A stretch of 64,000 nt of DNA. It comes from a virus. Under the pieces are notes generated by a model. That model saw only the letters and a list, made by a program, of their open reading frames with translations. It made no database searches and was not told where the DNA came from. Positions within the stretch are counted from its first letter, which is position 1. The number at the start of each line of letters is the position of its first letter. Made by a program: the position numbers and the translations under genes. The DNA is taken from the IMG/VR virus record IMGVR_UViG_3300031823_000002, positions 1-64,000 of that record; one strand, given 5' to 3'. This document shows, piece by piece, positions 38,169-45,741 of this stretch.

Positions 38169-38636
38169 TTAAACTCCTTCCTTCTGCCACGAAACCACAA
38201 CCGCGACGACCATTGGCTGTAACGGAACGAATGCACCTGTGTACGGTGTGAATTGGTTCCACGGCCCGCCAGCATAGGAAACGATAGGCACCCCTGTGGT
38301 CGATGTGGCCCAGCGTGTGGTTGCAACGACTGGCTTGTATTCGCAATACTTCTCGCCGATTGGCGCAGCGAGGAAGTCGCAGTCGTGCGGTTGCTTGCCA
38401 ACGAAAACATTGTCGTAGCGAACCCGGTTGGGGTTGACGTTGTACTGGATAAAGTAGCGCAACCTGCTGTGCCAAAGATCACCGGGAATCAGGTGTATCA
38501 GAGAAAGAGTGACGAGCAGCGAAAATAGCATGTAGCCCGCATAGGTCCAGAAAGCCAAGCTAGTCGTGGAGCTTCTCTCTACCGCATCCTCAACTCTTGA
38601 GACTGCTTGTTCGATATCGTAAAGATTGGTCGGCAT
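38169..38636 (-). CDS. Membrane protein with a conserved extracytoplasmic Cys domain
   Basis: 155 residues. A leading amphipathic helix, one membrane segment (WTYAGYMLFSLLVTLSLIHL), then HDCDFLAAPIGEKYCEYKP outside, where two Cys may pair. This class of small phage membrane protein is uncharacterised. Confidence 0.72.
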   Translation of the reverse strand: MPTNLYDIEQAVSRVEDAVERSSTTSLAFWTYAGYMLFSLLVTLSLIHLIPGDLWHSRLRYFIQYNVNPNRVRYDNVFVGKQPHDCDFLAAPIGEKYCEYKPVVATTRWATSTTGVPIVSYAGGPWNQFTPYTGAFVPLQPMVVAVVVSWQKEGV

Positions 38637-38642
38637 TTTCTT

Positions 38643-38930
38643 TTATGCTCTCTTCCTCGTCGTTTTCTTCGCATGCGCGACGGCCCAGTTATAGCCGCAG
38701 GACGCACCGCAAAAGAGGCTGTCACGAAAGCGCCCGTAGTCTCCGGTGAACTGCTCCGGGTGCTCTTTTACCCACGCCTCACGCTGCGTGCGGCGGCGAC
38801 CATCTGCAAGGTCCGGGGGCATCGCCTCGGTTATAAACTGCGGGTCTAGTTCCTTGGTGCAGTACAGGCAGCGGGGGCGCTGGCCCTTCGGTTTAGGTTT
38901 AAGGTTGATGTTTTTGCTGCCTGACTTCAT
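38643..38930 (-). CDS. Zinc-binding hypothetical protein
   Basis: 95 residues. CLYCTKELDPQF and FCGASCGYNWAVAHA give a CxxC...CxxxC site; basic at both ends. I recognise the ending CGYxWAVAHA from other phage proteins of unknown role. Confidence 0.75.
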   Translation of the reverse strand: MKSGSKNINLKPKPKGQRPRCLYCTKELDPQFITEAMPPDLADGRRRTQREAWVKEHPEQFTGDYGRFRDSLFCGASCGYNWAVAHAKKTTRKRA

Positions 38931-38967
38931 TGGTTTGCTCCTGTTGTTGAGTTGTTTGGTACGTCAT

Positions 38968-39270
38968 TTAAATTGCACCCTCTTCGTGAAAAGCTGTTTC
39001 AGTGCGCCACGCGAGTAACTCTGCGTTGTCGATGGTGGGCAGGTTATAGCTGCTGACCAAGTCGCTGTAAATCTCTTTCCCGTTGTCACTCAGGGACTCG
39101 AAGCCGTTGAAGGCTAAGGCGGGCTTGAACTTCAGGCGGTGAAGCTGAACGTGCGTCGCCTCGCTGCGCCTGCGGTTGCTCGGCCTCTCGTGCAGCCAGC
39201 CGCCCACGTTGTAATCGCTCTCCAGCGCAGCGTAAGCTTCGCAGATATCGAATCGGTCGAAATAGGCCAT
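38968..39270 (-). CDS. Hypothetical 100-residue protein
   Basis: MAYFDRFDICEAYAALESDY opens the protein; a central LKFKPALAFNGFESLSDNGK follows. This type (YFDRFDICEAY) is common among phage and plasmid small proteins. An ATTTAAAT octamer lies at its stop. Confidence 0.75.
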   Translation of the reverse strand: MAYFDRFDICEAYAALESDYNVGGWLHERPSNRRRSEATHVQLHRLKFKPALAFNGFESLSDNGKEIYSDLVSSYNLPTIDNAELLAWRTETAFHEEGAI

Positions 39271-39743
39271 TAAAACTCCTTTACCACTGTCAGTTGTTTG
39301 CCAGCGTAGAGTGCCGCCGACTCCGACCCTAGCTGGTGCCACTCGATAGCGCCGGTCACCCCGCGCAGGAGGTACATCTTCGCGGGCCGCTCGTCAGCAC
39401 CCTGTAATGGCATCGCCTTCACGTCATCGCCGCGATACGTCGGTTTCGTTCCATTCAGAAACGGGCAGAGGTTGATCGATAGCTCTGCGCACTTCTCATG
39501 CATGGGACCATCCGCGAAGTAGTGCGAGTCCGCGCTGGCCTTCCCGCCGACCCAGTAGCAGGACAGCTTGAGCTTGGTGCCGCAGACGGAGCAGAGCTTG
39601 TACCGGTAGTGTTGAACGTAGGTCTCCCCGTCGATCTGCCGGAAGTCCGGCTTGCCGTCGATCCACTTCACGACCACCGGGACGGGCATTCCTGCAAACG
39701 TCTTTAGACGTGCGATGGCTCGCGTGATAGGGCACTTGCTCAT
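39270..39743 (-). CDS. Cys-rich protein, paralog of the 13046 gene
   Basis: 157 residues. VKWIDGKPDFRQIDGETYV, LCSVCGTKL, MHEKCAELSINLCPFLNG follow the same order as the larger 13046 protein. The C-terminal 40 residues (YLLRGVTGAIEWHQLGSES) are comparable as well. Zinc binding likely. Confidence 0.8.
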   Translation of the reverse strand: MSKCPITRAIARLKTFAGMPVPVVVKWIDGKPDFRQIDGETYVQHYRYKLCSVCGTKLKLSCYWVGGKASADSHYFADGPMHEKCAELSINLCPFLNGTKPTYRGDDVKAMPLQGADERPAKMYLLRGVTGAIEWHQLGSESAALYAGKQLTVVKEF

Positions 39744-39799
39744 TGATGCTCCGTGTACCAGCGATCCATAAAGGCCAGCACTCGCTCGATCAGACTCAT
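39740..39799 (-). CDS. Possible 19-residue peptide
   Basis: MSLIERVLAFMDRWYTEHQ, with ATGA overlaps at both ends. The linkage is the only evidence; amphipathic helix. Confidence 0.4.
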   Translation of the reverse strand: MSLIERVLAFMDRWYTEHQ

Positions 39800-40011
39800 T
39801 GAATCACTCCTGTGTCTTCGTGGTTGGAAACGCTGGAACCGCAGAGCCGACAGTGAATCGTCGGCCCGGAGATGACGCAGCGCTCACCTACCCAGATATC
39901 GCGTCCGCAGGTGTTACAGTCCCGCGCCGCTGTGCATTCCGTCCAGTACGGCACAGCGGAAGTAGGCGGTTGGATTAATCCCGTTCTATGGTGATAGCCA
40001 AGCCAGTTCAC
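39796..40011 (-). CDS. Small Cys-rich protein
   Basis: 71 residues from GTG 40011. ECTAARDCNTCGRDIWVGE and CRLCGSS form a zinc-binding set similar in style to the 90-398 protein (ERCVISGPTIHC). An 11-codon frame (METYYARRHKT, 40008-40043) lies just upstream. Confidence 0.65.
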   Translation of the reverse strand: MNWLGYHHRTGLIQPPTSAVPYWTECTAARDCNTCGRDIWVGERCVISGPTIHCRLCGSSVSNHEDTGVIQ

Positions 40012-40042
40012 GTCTTATGCCTCCTCGCGTAGTAAGTCTCCA

Positions 40043-40269
40043 TCAGTGTTTCCCTCCGCAGCGGCAATGCTCCCGCGCTACCTCGTCCCACTTGTCGGAG
40101 ACGGCCAGACGGTCGATGTTGTAAATAAATCCGTGGCTCCGTACCATGCGATCCGACTGCGCCCAGTAGCCCAGCTTCTTCATGCCGCGCACGCTGCCGG
40201 TCTTGTCGATGTTCGGGTGGCAGGTGTGCCCAAGGCAGATATGGTTGCAATTGCTAAAAACTTTCTCAT
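40043..40269 (-). pseudogene. Cys/His protein gene shifted near its start
   Basis: The frame ending at 40043 encodes KVFSNCNHICLGHTCHPNID, then GYWAQSDRMVRSHGFIYNID and EHCRCGGKH, a well-formed metal-binding protein, but it has no start codon. The ATG at 40269 follows AGGAAAGAGAACG in another frame. A two-base deletion after that ATG would restore MKVFSNCN. Likely indel or recent decay. Confidence 0.6.
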
Positions 40270-40357
40270 CGTTCTCTTTCCTGTAATTTTATTTACTGCA
40301 ACTCCGCAGTCGGTTGGGGTTATTCATGGGGGCCGCAGTTCTTTCCGGTAAACCTGT

Positions 40358-40495
40358 TTACGCGTGAATCCAGTGAACCCTGTTCTTGCAGTGAGCGCAC
40401 CGCGCAGGAACGCTGGAGACTAGCCAGCGCTTTCCCTTGCTCGGGCAGTCGGGGTTAGTACACCAGATTAAGTATTTAGGTACGACTGCTGCCAT
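40358..40495 (-). CDS. Zinc-ribbon micro-protein, 45 residues
   Basis: WCTNPDCPSKGKRWLVSS and RCAHCKNRVHW form a compact four-Cys ribbon. The leader element with AGGAGA precedes the start. Confidence 0.7.
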   Translation of the reverse strand: MAAVVPKYLIWCTNPDCPSKGKRWLVSSVPARCAHCKNRVHWIHA

Positions 40496-40519
40496 CTGTG
40501 CGTCTCCTGTAAACCTGTT

Positions 40520-40876
40520 TTATGTGTGGGTGTAACCGTCCGGTTCGATACCGACAAACATGCCGCACCAGTTGATCCCAGCGTAGCGGTCAGAGCCGAT
40601 GCCGCTTTCCTGCACGCGGGTAAAGAACTCGTGACGGTTGCGTGAGCCATCCGGGCTGCGCTTGTACAGCGCATTGATAGCCTCGACCTGCTTGGGTGTC
40701 ATCCACTCAGGAATGACGATATGCGGTTCACCGCGCACCAGCCGTTCGTCGCGATCCTGTGAGCCAGCGGAATAGCCCTCAAAGTATGCCTCACGGTTGG
40801 ACACGCCACGGGTGTCAGGCATCTCTGAATCGGAGCCGTGACGATATCCCAGCGCGTAATTCTCGGTCTTGGTCAT
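40520..40876 (-). CDS. Hypothetical 118-residue protein
   Basis: Repeated Tyr-Gly-Ser patterns (YALGYRHGSDSE, YFEGYSAGSQDRDE) resemble short helical repeats; the second half starts EWMTPKQVEAINALYKRSPD. Function unknown. Confidence 0.7.
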   Translation of the reverse strand: MTKTENYALGYRHGSDSEMPDTRGVSNREAYFEGYSAGSQDRDERLVRGEPHIVIPEWMTPKQVEAINALYKRSPDGSRNRHEFFTRVQESGIGSDRYAGINWCGMFVGIEPDGYTHT

Positions 40877-40882
40877 GACTTT

Positions 40883-41194
40883 CTATTCCTCCGGTTTCGT
40901 ATAAATTGGTTTAGCGTTGAGGTCCATGAAGAAGACTGCATCGCATTCGTCACAGGCTCGCAGTGCTTGCGCCGGGACGCCTTCGGCTGGCTTCGTATGC
41001 ACCCACTTGCCACACTCAGGGCAAAGCAGGAACTCTCGCTGCGCGTCGCGTTCAAGGTCGGATGCTGATTGGGGACACACGCCGTTGGTGTGATCTGTGA
41101 ATGGTTGGCCGCAGTTGCGGCAGCGGTCTGGCACGTCGTATCCGGCGTTGCCGCGCTGATGCTCCTTGGGATCGAGCGGTTCAAAGTGGGTCAT
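40883..41194 (-). CDS. Zinc protein with two ribbons
   Basis: 103 residues from MTHFEPLDP. CRNCGQPFTDH, LCPECGKWV and ACDECDAVFF give three CxxC pairs. Possibly a zinc-stabilised scaffold protein. Confidence 0.72.
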   Translation of the reverse strand: MTHFEPLDPKEHQRGNAGYDVPDRCRNCGQPFTDHTNGVCPQSASDLERDAQREFLLCPECGKWVHTKPAEGVPAQALRACDECDAVFFMDLNAKPIYTKPEE

Positions 41195-41277
41195 TGCCTC
41201 TCCTGTAAACGTCTTTGTGTGAGGGTCAGATTTCAAGTGGCCGGTGGTTGCCGACCACTTTCATCCGGGGTAGGTTC

Positions 41278-42252
41278 TTAGGCCGCTTTCTGCGGGCGGG
41301 GGACAAGTACCCGGTACGCCTTGTGTGCGGCGACCAGCTTCTTCTCCGTGTCTGCGGTGGCGTTCTCCAGCCACGCATCGAGTGCGCGGGCTACAGTCTC
41401 AGCCGCGTCATAGACGGAGCTTGTCACCTTCGGTACAGGAGCGGCAGCAGGGGCAGGAGTATGGGTGGGCTTCTTGCCAGCCTTCCTGTCCTGTGAGGCT
41501 TGGACCTGAGCCTTCGCCCTCTCCGCCGTCTTGCCCTTACCCTTGGCGAGGACAGCGGCGACCTTGACGCGCTTCTTGCCCTTCACCACGGTCGCGCTCT
41601 CAGCGATGATCTTGCGCTGCTCGTCCTTGCTCACCTTCGCCAGTTGCTTCGCAGTGGTGACCTTGATTTCGCCCTTGGTGACGGCTTCCTGTGCTTCGAC
41701 GGCCAACTCTGCCAGTGCAGCGCGATCCTTGACCCACTTCGCAGCGTTCGCCCTCTTTTCGCCCTGCTTCGCCTCGGGGAAATAGATAAGTGCAATCTCT
41801 TCGTCGGACTTCTTGAAGCGTTTACGCAGCAGAGTGATATTCCAGCAGTCGTCCATTGGCGAGGTGCCTACGCGGAAGCGGTTCTCGCTGATAGCCGTGA
41901 TGAGAGCCTCTTCCTCGGACAGAGTCTCGTAGATACCCTCAACCTTAAGAAGCTGCTCTTCGGAGGTTCCCTTGGCGCGGAGCTTCTTGTTAATCAGGTT
42001 GATGGCATGGTAGCGGCAGTAGCCGAAAACCAGAACGGGCTGACCCGCATCGTTCTTGCGGAACTTGACCGGCGTGTCCTGACCTTTAGCCTGAATGTCT
42101 GCGGCCAGAGCTTCAACAGCAGCCTTGACATCAGGGTTGTCGCGCTCGTAACGCCCATTTAGCTGGGGGTCGAGGACAATGTTTTCGGGGTAGTCGGCAA
42201 CGACCAGCGTGCTAGTGCGCTTAGTCGTATCGTTAGAAAAGCTTACGTTCAT
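41278..42252 (-). CDS. ParB-like protein with a basic Ala/Lys-rich tail
   Basis: 324 residues. Residues 25-125 (PDVKAAVEALAADIQAKGQD, PVLVFGYCRYHAINLINKKL) resemble the ParB nuclease-like fold, followed by helical binding regions (EALITAISENRF, ITLLRKRFKKSDEEIA). Residues 225-275 are Lys/Ala/Pro-rich. It could be a DNA-partition or regulatory protein. Two TTGACAC-family promoters lie upstream. Confidence 0.72.
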   Translation of the reverse strand: MNVSFSNDTTKRTSTLVVADYPENIVLDPQLNGRYERDNPDVKAAVEALAADIQAKGQDTPVKFRKNDAGQPVLVFGYCRYHAINLINKKLRAKGTSEEQLLKVEGIYETLSEEEALITAISENRFRVGTSPMDDCWNITLLRKRFKKSDEEIALIYFPEAKQGEKRANAAKWVKDRAALAELAVEAQEAVTKGEIKVTTAKQLAKVSKDEQRKIIAESATVVKGKKRVKVAAVLAKGKGKTAERAKAQVQASQDRKAGKKPTHTPAPAAAPVPKVTSSVYDAAETVARALDAWLENATADTEKKLVAAHKAYRVLVPRPQKAA

Positions 42253-42335
42253 TTTTTAAATTTCCTCCCGTGTGATGTTTCGTGAATGCGAGCATCTAAC
42301 CTCCCTGAGTCAGATGCAGTTTCGTCGTTACAGTC

Positions 42336-42364
42336 AGCTTATTTCCTCGGTACTGCGGTGTCAA
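42336..42364 (-). promoter_or_regulatory. TTGACAC-family promoter P2
   Basis: Minus-strand TTGACA (42359-42364), 17-base spacer beginning CCGCAGTACCGAG, TAAGCT (42336-42341). Confidence 0.7.
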
Positions 42365-42447
42365 GCAGAATCTTGGAAATTCCCTAACTATTTTCTTCTC
42401 ATGTAAAGGGTTATAGGTGAGATGTCGAGTCTCACCAAAACATGTTT

Positions 42448-42476
42448 TTGTAAGGTTTTCGGTACTGCCGTGTCAG
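42448..42476 (-). promoter_or_regulatory. TTGACAC-family promoter P1
   Basis: CTGACA (42471-42476), 17-base spacer beginning CGGCAGTACCGA, TTACAA (42448-42453). Confidence 0.65.
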
Positions 42477-42550
42477 CGGGGGGAAATTCTCGGCAAGCCA
42501 GAAGCGCAGGATAGGCGCAGGATGGACTGATATTTATTTCGACCTCTCGA

Positions 42551-43033
42551 TTATGAAGCTGTCTTAACCAAATGCATCCCTAGTTTTGTCCGCGTCTCTA
42601 GGAACTCAAGCAGGGAAACCTGAGACTCAGGCTTCATAATAACCGCTTCCTGCGTGGCGTAATCAAAGACGTAGTATGCACCGTCGCCCGCTTTGGCCAC
42701 TTCGGCGCGGATGCGGCGGGTGGCTGCGTCAGTACATTTGATCTGCATCCCGCTGTCGCTTCGACGTAAGCCCACCCTAAAGCGTTTAACCGGCAAGTCT
42801 TTGGCGACAAGCACGTCAGCTAGATCGGTAATGATGCAGGCAGGTGATGTACCCGTCCACCATGCGGGCTTAGGACAGGGTTCGCCCTCGGCAGTGAGTG
42901 CAGGTGTGGTTACCGTGCGGGCCGGGTCGGCAAGGTTGGCGGACTGCCAGATGGCGATGCCGCCTCTGTCGCGTATCCACTCGGTTACCTGTATCGCATT
43001 CTCAGGCGATGTGATGTACGGCTTTAAATTCAT
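42551..43033 (-). CDS. Hypothetical 160-residue protein
   Basis: ITSPENAIQVTEWIRDRGGI, AIWQSANLADPARTVTTPAL, then a beta-rich second half. It ends before the parB-like promoters. No family recognised. Confidence 0.72.
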   Translation of the reverse strand: MNLKPYITSPENAIQVTEWIRDRGGIAIWQSANLADPARTVTTPALTAEGEPCPKPAWWTGTSPACIITDLADVLVAKDLPVKRFRVGLRRSDSGMQIKCTDAATRRIRAEVAKAGDGAYYVFDYATQEAVIMKPESQVSLLEFLETRTKLGMHLVKTAS

Positions 43034-43171
43034 TCACTCCCCCTGTACTGCGTCGAAGATGCGAGCGCCAGCGAACAGGACGATGGCTGCGATGATGCCA
43101 GCGATCCACCCAAGGTGTATCCAGACAAGAACTATCACGGCGATGATTGCCGCCCAGATTAACCAAACCAT
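43034..43171 (-). CDS. Hydrophobic 45-residue membrane protein
   Basis: Two closely spaced membrane helices (LIWAAIIAVIVLVWIHLG, GIIAAIVLFAGARI) with a short acidic end. The start directly follows GGAGTCATCAAA. Holin-like in shape, but there is no lysis gene beside it. Confidence 0.65.
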   Translation of the reverse strand: MVWLIWAAIIAVIVLVWIHLGWIAGIIAAIVLFAGARIFDAVQGE

Positions 43172-43190
43172 TTTGATGACTCCTTCCCAG

Positions 43191-43418
43191 TCAGTGTGTA
43201 CACGGAATCCAGTACGAATGTGTAACGTTCTGGCGTGTCTCAGTGTCGTAGTGCGTATGTTGGTAGTTGCAGGACTCACCGTTCGGCGTGTCCTTCGCGT
43301 CGGAAAAGTATGCTGTCTCACCGTCACGGGGACAGGTTGCGGTAAGGTCGTAGCCTCCCGCGTCGGCAGTAGCCACTGCGAGTAAAGCCAAGGCAATGAA
43401 AAGCGTGAGCTTCCTCAC
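43191..43418 (-). CDS. Small secreted protein
   Basis: 75 residues with a clear signal peptide (MRKLTLFIALALLAVATADA) and a mature part with three Cys (ATCPRDGE, ESCNYQHTHYD, WIPCTH) and several His. A periplasmic or extracellular protein is an unusual item for a phage early block; it could alter the host envelope. Confidence 0.75.
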   Translation of the reverse strand: MRKLTLFIALALLAVATADAGGYDLTATCPRDGETAYFSDAKDTPNGESCNYQHTHYDTETRQNVTHSYWIPCTH

Positions 43419-43774
43419 GCGCCACCTCTCTGCGGCTGAACTGGCGACCGCCAGTCAGTGACGTTGGCCTTGTACAGGCGGTCGAACTCGGAGCGATCCT
43501 CCGGGGTTAGCTCGGTGCGGTACTCGCTAAGGTTGCGCTCTAGATCGTCGGCGCTGCCGATGAATGCGCCTCCGCCGTCTGACATGGTTGAGGCTGCGGT
43601 GACGAAGCCGTCAGACGTAATGCTCAGGCGGGACAGTTTGCCGCCGCGCCCGTCGCGTACTCCGTAGTCATGGCCGATGATTGCGCCCACGATGGCGACC
43701 AGCTTAGGGCTGAAGTTGAACTTGCTCGGATCGATGCGATCTGCGAAGTCGATGACTCCCGTTTCGTTTCCCAT
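43415..43774 (-). CDS. Hypothetical 119-residue protein
   Basis: GGKLSRLSITSDGFVTAAST looks beta-structured and resembles small phage proteins near DNA-processing genes. Function unknown. Four-base overlap with the secreted protein gene. Confidence 0.72.
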   Translation of the reverse strand: MGNETGVIDFADRIDPSKFNFSPKLVAIVGAIIGHDYGVRDGRGGKLSRLSITSDGFVTAASTMSDGGGAFIGSADDLERNLSEYRTELTPEDRSEFDRLYKANVTDWRSPVQPQRGGA

Positions 43775-43819
43775 TGCGATTCTCCTGTAAATAGGTTTTA
43801 GTGTGCTGCGTGGCCGGGA

Positions 43820-44047
43820 TTAGTCGGCCACGGGGTTAGGCGGGGTGAGTGACACCAGACCTGCCGTAGATGACCACTGGTAATTCACAGGCTCGGCGGA
43901 CTCAACGACTTGGTAGCCCTCGGCCAGCGTCCATGCTGCCACCTTGTTGCGGCCATAAGACTCAGCTTCCTCGCGGGTCGCCAGTGCAATGCCGTTCTGG
44001 TAATACTTCGGGTCGTCGTAGACTTTTATTTCTGCTTTGAAGCTCAT
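43820..44047 (-). CDS. Hypothetical 75-residue protein
   Basis: MSFKAEIKVYDDPKYYQNGI then EEAESYGRNKVAAWTLAEGY, a frequent compact alpha/beta phage protein. Translation signal GGGAGG lies 15 bases before the start. The structured RNA 44087-44276 lies upstream on the same strand. Confidence 0.75.
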   Translation of the reverse strand: MSFKAEIKVYDDPKYYQNGIALATREEAESYGRNKVAAWTLAEGYQVVESAEPVNYQWSSTAGLVSLTPPNPVAD

Positions 44048-44086
44048 TGTTTAAAATTTTCCTCCCGGTTGGTTTCGTGTAAACAC

Positions 44087-44276
44087 ATGCCCCATAAAAA
44101 GCTTGCGCTTTCGGATGCCCATCGATGATTCCTGCGACTGCGCTTGTCCGCAGGACAATCAAGATACTCGCGGCTGCGTCCAGCCGCACTAGATTTCCAC
44201 CCAGCCCCGCTACACCCGGTAGGGTGCTGTTTCACGAGGGTAGTACCTGACGGGCATCCGAAAGAGCAATGCTCTT
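44087..44276 (-). ncRNA. Structured RNA with its own promoter
   Basis: A closing stem GGGCATCCGAAAG (44252-44264) with CTTTCGGATGCCC (44108-44120) is perfect over 13 bp and encloses about 130 bases. Inside, on the minus strand: CACCC-TACC-GGGTG, GCGGCTG-GACG-CAGCCGC and CCTGCG/CGCAGG. AAGAGC/GCTCTT precedes the closing stem. Promoter at 44282; a T-rich stretch GCTTTTTAT follows. No RNase P, tmRNA or known riboswitch core seen. It could be a free RNA or a leader for the 44047 gene. Confidence 0.68.
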
Positions 44277-44281
44277 CCTTG

Positions 44282-44310
44282 AAGATACTTACTCGGTACT
44301 ACGGTGTCAA
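44282..44310 (-). promoter_or_regulatory. TTGACAC-family promoter of the structured RNA
   Basis: TTGACA (44305-44310), 17-base spacer beginning CCGTAGTACCGAG, TATCTT (44282-44287). Confidence 0.72.
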
Positions 44311-44675
44311 GCAGTGCCGGGTAATTTAAATTTCCGCCCCTCGGCCTCCTCAATGGCCTCGGCGGGCAGGGGAACCTCGATCCATCCAACCGGGGCGCAC
44401 GCATAGGCCGTCTTGCTGTTGAGGACAATTACGTCGCCCACGCTCATGCTGCGGTTGCGGTAGTCGGCAGGGTGACCGATGTTGAATGTCTCAAACAGTC
44501 GATTGCAAGCGTCGCGCTCCTCAAAGCGTTCGCGGCCTTCCTGCGTCTCGCGCATATGCGCTGCCAGTTCGCTGTCAGGCTCGACCTCGCCAGCATACGC
44601 AAGCTCCAGCGTGTCGCCCTCCCGGTAGCCGCTGAAAAAGTCTGTCTGCGTGTTCACGAAGAACAGGTACTTCAT
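44307..44675 (-). CDS. YodL-like protein
   Basis: 122 residues. MKYLFFVNTQTDFF, GYREGDTLELAY, HPADYRNRSMSVGDVIVLNS follow the order of YodL-type domains found in small phage and mobile-element proteins. Function unknown. Confidence 0.7.
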   Translation of the reverse strand: MKYLFFVNTQTDFFSGYREGDTLELAYAGEVEPDSELAAHMRETQEGRERFEERDACNRLFETFNIGHPADYRNRSMSVGDVIVLNSKTAYACAPVGWIEVPLPAEAIEEAEGRKFKLPGTA

Positions 44676-44699
44676 TTCGATCTCTCCTCTAAACCAGTT

Positions 44700-44876
44700 T
44701 CAGTGTGCGTGTGGCTTCGATTGCAAAGCGTGCCACGGCGTCATGGCATCCAGCTTTTCCATCAGCGTGCCACCGTGTACTTGCCAGTACAGGTTCGCGT
44801 CCTCGTAGTTGGTGAAGGGTCGCCCGTTGACGCGGTACTTTCGCTCGTCCTCTCGGGGTTGCTGTGCGGGTGTCAT
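44700..44876 (-). CDS. Hypothetical 58-residue protein
   Basis: MTPAQQPREDERKYRVNGRP then YEDANLYWQVHGGTLMEKLD. ATGA overlap with the upstream gene. No family recognised. Confidence 0.65.
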   Translation of the reverse strand: MTPAQQPREDERKYRVNGRPFTNYEDANLYWQVHGGTLMEKLDAMTPWHALQSKPHAH

Positions 44877-45196
44877 TGAATGACTCCTGCGCGTTGTGCG
44901 AAGGCAATGTCGTCGATGACTCCAGCGGAGCCAGTGGCGTAAACAGGTTGGCCGGGATAAAACCCTCGCCCTTCTTCGTAGACGACGCCATAGGCGGGTG
45001 CGGGTTGCTGGCTGCGCTCAAAGGCTCGCTCGGCGGGTGCGACGTGCTGCTCCCACTGTTTGCCAGTGTCGCTGTGCCGGGATGGCTTGTACGCGTAGCG
45101 GTAGATGCCTACGGGAACCGTGACGGTATCGCCTGAATCAAGCTTGACCGTCACAGTGTGAACGTCGGATGGCTTCGTTTTGTAGACGTACTCCAC
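44873..45196 (-). CDS. Hypothetical 107-residue protein
   Basis: Beta-rich start (VYKTKPSDVHTVTVKLDSGD), Pro/Ala/Gln middle and YPGQPVYATGS. The leader element precedes the start. Confidence 0.7.
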   Translation of the reverse strand: MEYVYKTKPSDVHTVTVKLDSGDTVTVPVGIYRYAYKPSRHSDTGKQWEQHVAPAERAFERSQQPAPAYGVVYEEGRGFYPGQPVYATGSAGVIDDIAFAQRAGVIQ

Positions 45197-45198
45197 AA

Positions 45199-45390
45199 TT
45201 AACTTCTCCTGTAAACCTGTTTTCCTGTGTACTTGCGCGATCTATGCCAGCGCATCAGCGGCGGGTGCGGGGCAGGGCAGGACTGGCGAATCGCTGTCTG
45301 CATGTAGCGATCCGCAAGCACTGTCTCCACGTGGAAGGTCAGCAGCGCCACGATGCATCCGACCAGCAGGGCATTCACGGCGATCCTCAT
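45199..45390 (-). CDS. Small protein with N-terminal membrane or signal segment
   Basis: 63 residues. Hydrophobic MRIAVNALLVGCIVALLTFH with a Cys, then a basic proline-containing tail. Might be a lipoprotein-like or inner-membrane peptide. ATGA overlap upstream. Confidence 0.6.
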   Translation of the reverse strand: MRIAVNALLVGCIVALLTFHVETVLADRYMQTAIRQSCPAPHPPLMRWHRSRKYTGKQVYRRS

Positions 45391-45710
45391 CGAACCTCCG
45401 GGAACTGCATCCCGGCCTTGCTGCCGTGCTTGGTGTAGAACGCTTTGATAGGTGCCAGCGTCTTCTTCAGGTCTGCATCTGTCGGCTCGGGCAGTCGTGG
45501 ATATGCGCCCATGCCCGCGAACATATGACCGTGCAGGATAGTCATCAGCTTGTCGGCTGCTTTCGTCGGAAGCTTCCAGTAGGCCCAGCCATCGCTGTGC
45601 TCGTTGACTTCATTCTTGAACGCGTCCAGAAACCTTGCGTACTTGCCCAGCACAGGATGCGACTTGAACCTCTCCGCTGCCTCCTCAACTTCCCACTGAT
45701 TCATCCACAT
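45387..45710 (-). CDS. Hypothetical 107-residue helical protein
   Basis: Helices with aromatic residues (QWEVEEAAERFKSHPVLGKY, HGHMFAGMGAYPRLPEPTD). No family recognised. Confidence 0.7.
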   Translation of the reverse strand: MWMNQWEVEEAAERFKSHPVLGKYARFLDAFKNEVNEHSDGWAYWKLPTKAADKLMTILHGHMFAGMGAYPRLPEPTDADLKKTLAPIKAFYTKHGSKAGMQFPEVR

Positions 45711-45741
45711 AATTTTTTCCTCCCGGTTTGTGTAAATTGGT

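Larger units (their letters stand above)
42253..42550 (-). promoter_or_regulatory. Long leader region of the ParB-like gene
   Basis: About 300 bases without a gene. Contains tandem promoters (42336 and 42448), the hairpin GGTGAGA/TCTCACC (about 42417-42437) between them, and a second hairpin GCATCT/AGATGC (about 42291-42318) whose loop includes CAGGGAGG. The latter sits just ahead of the true ribosome site GGGAGG and could modulate translation. Confidence 0.55.
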
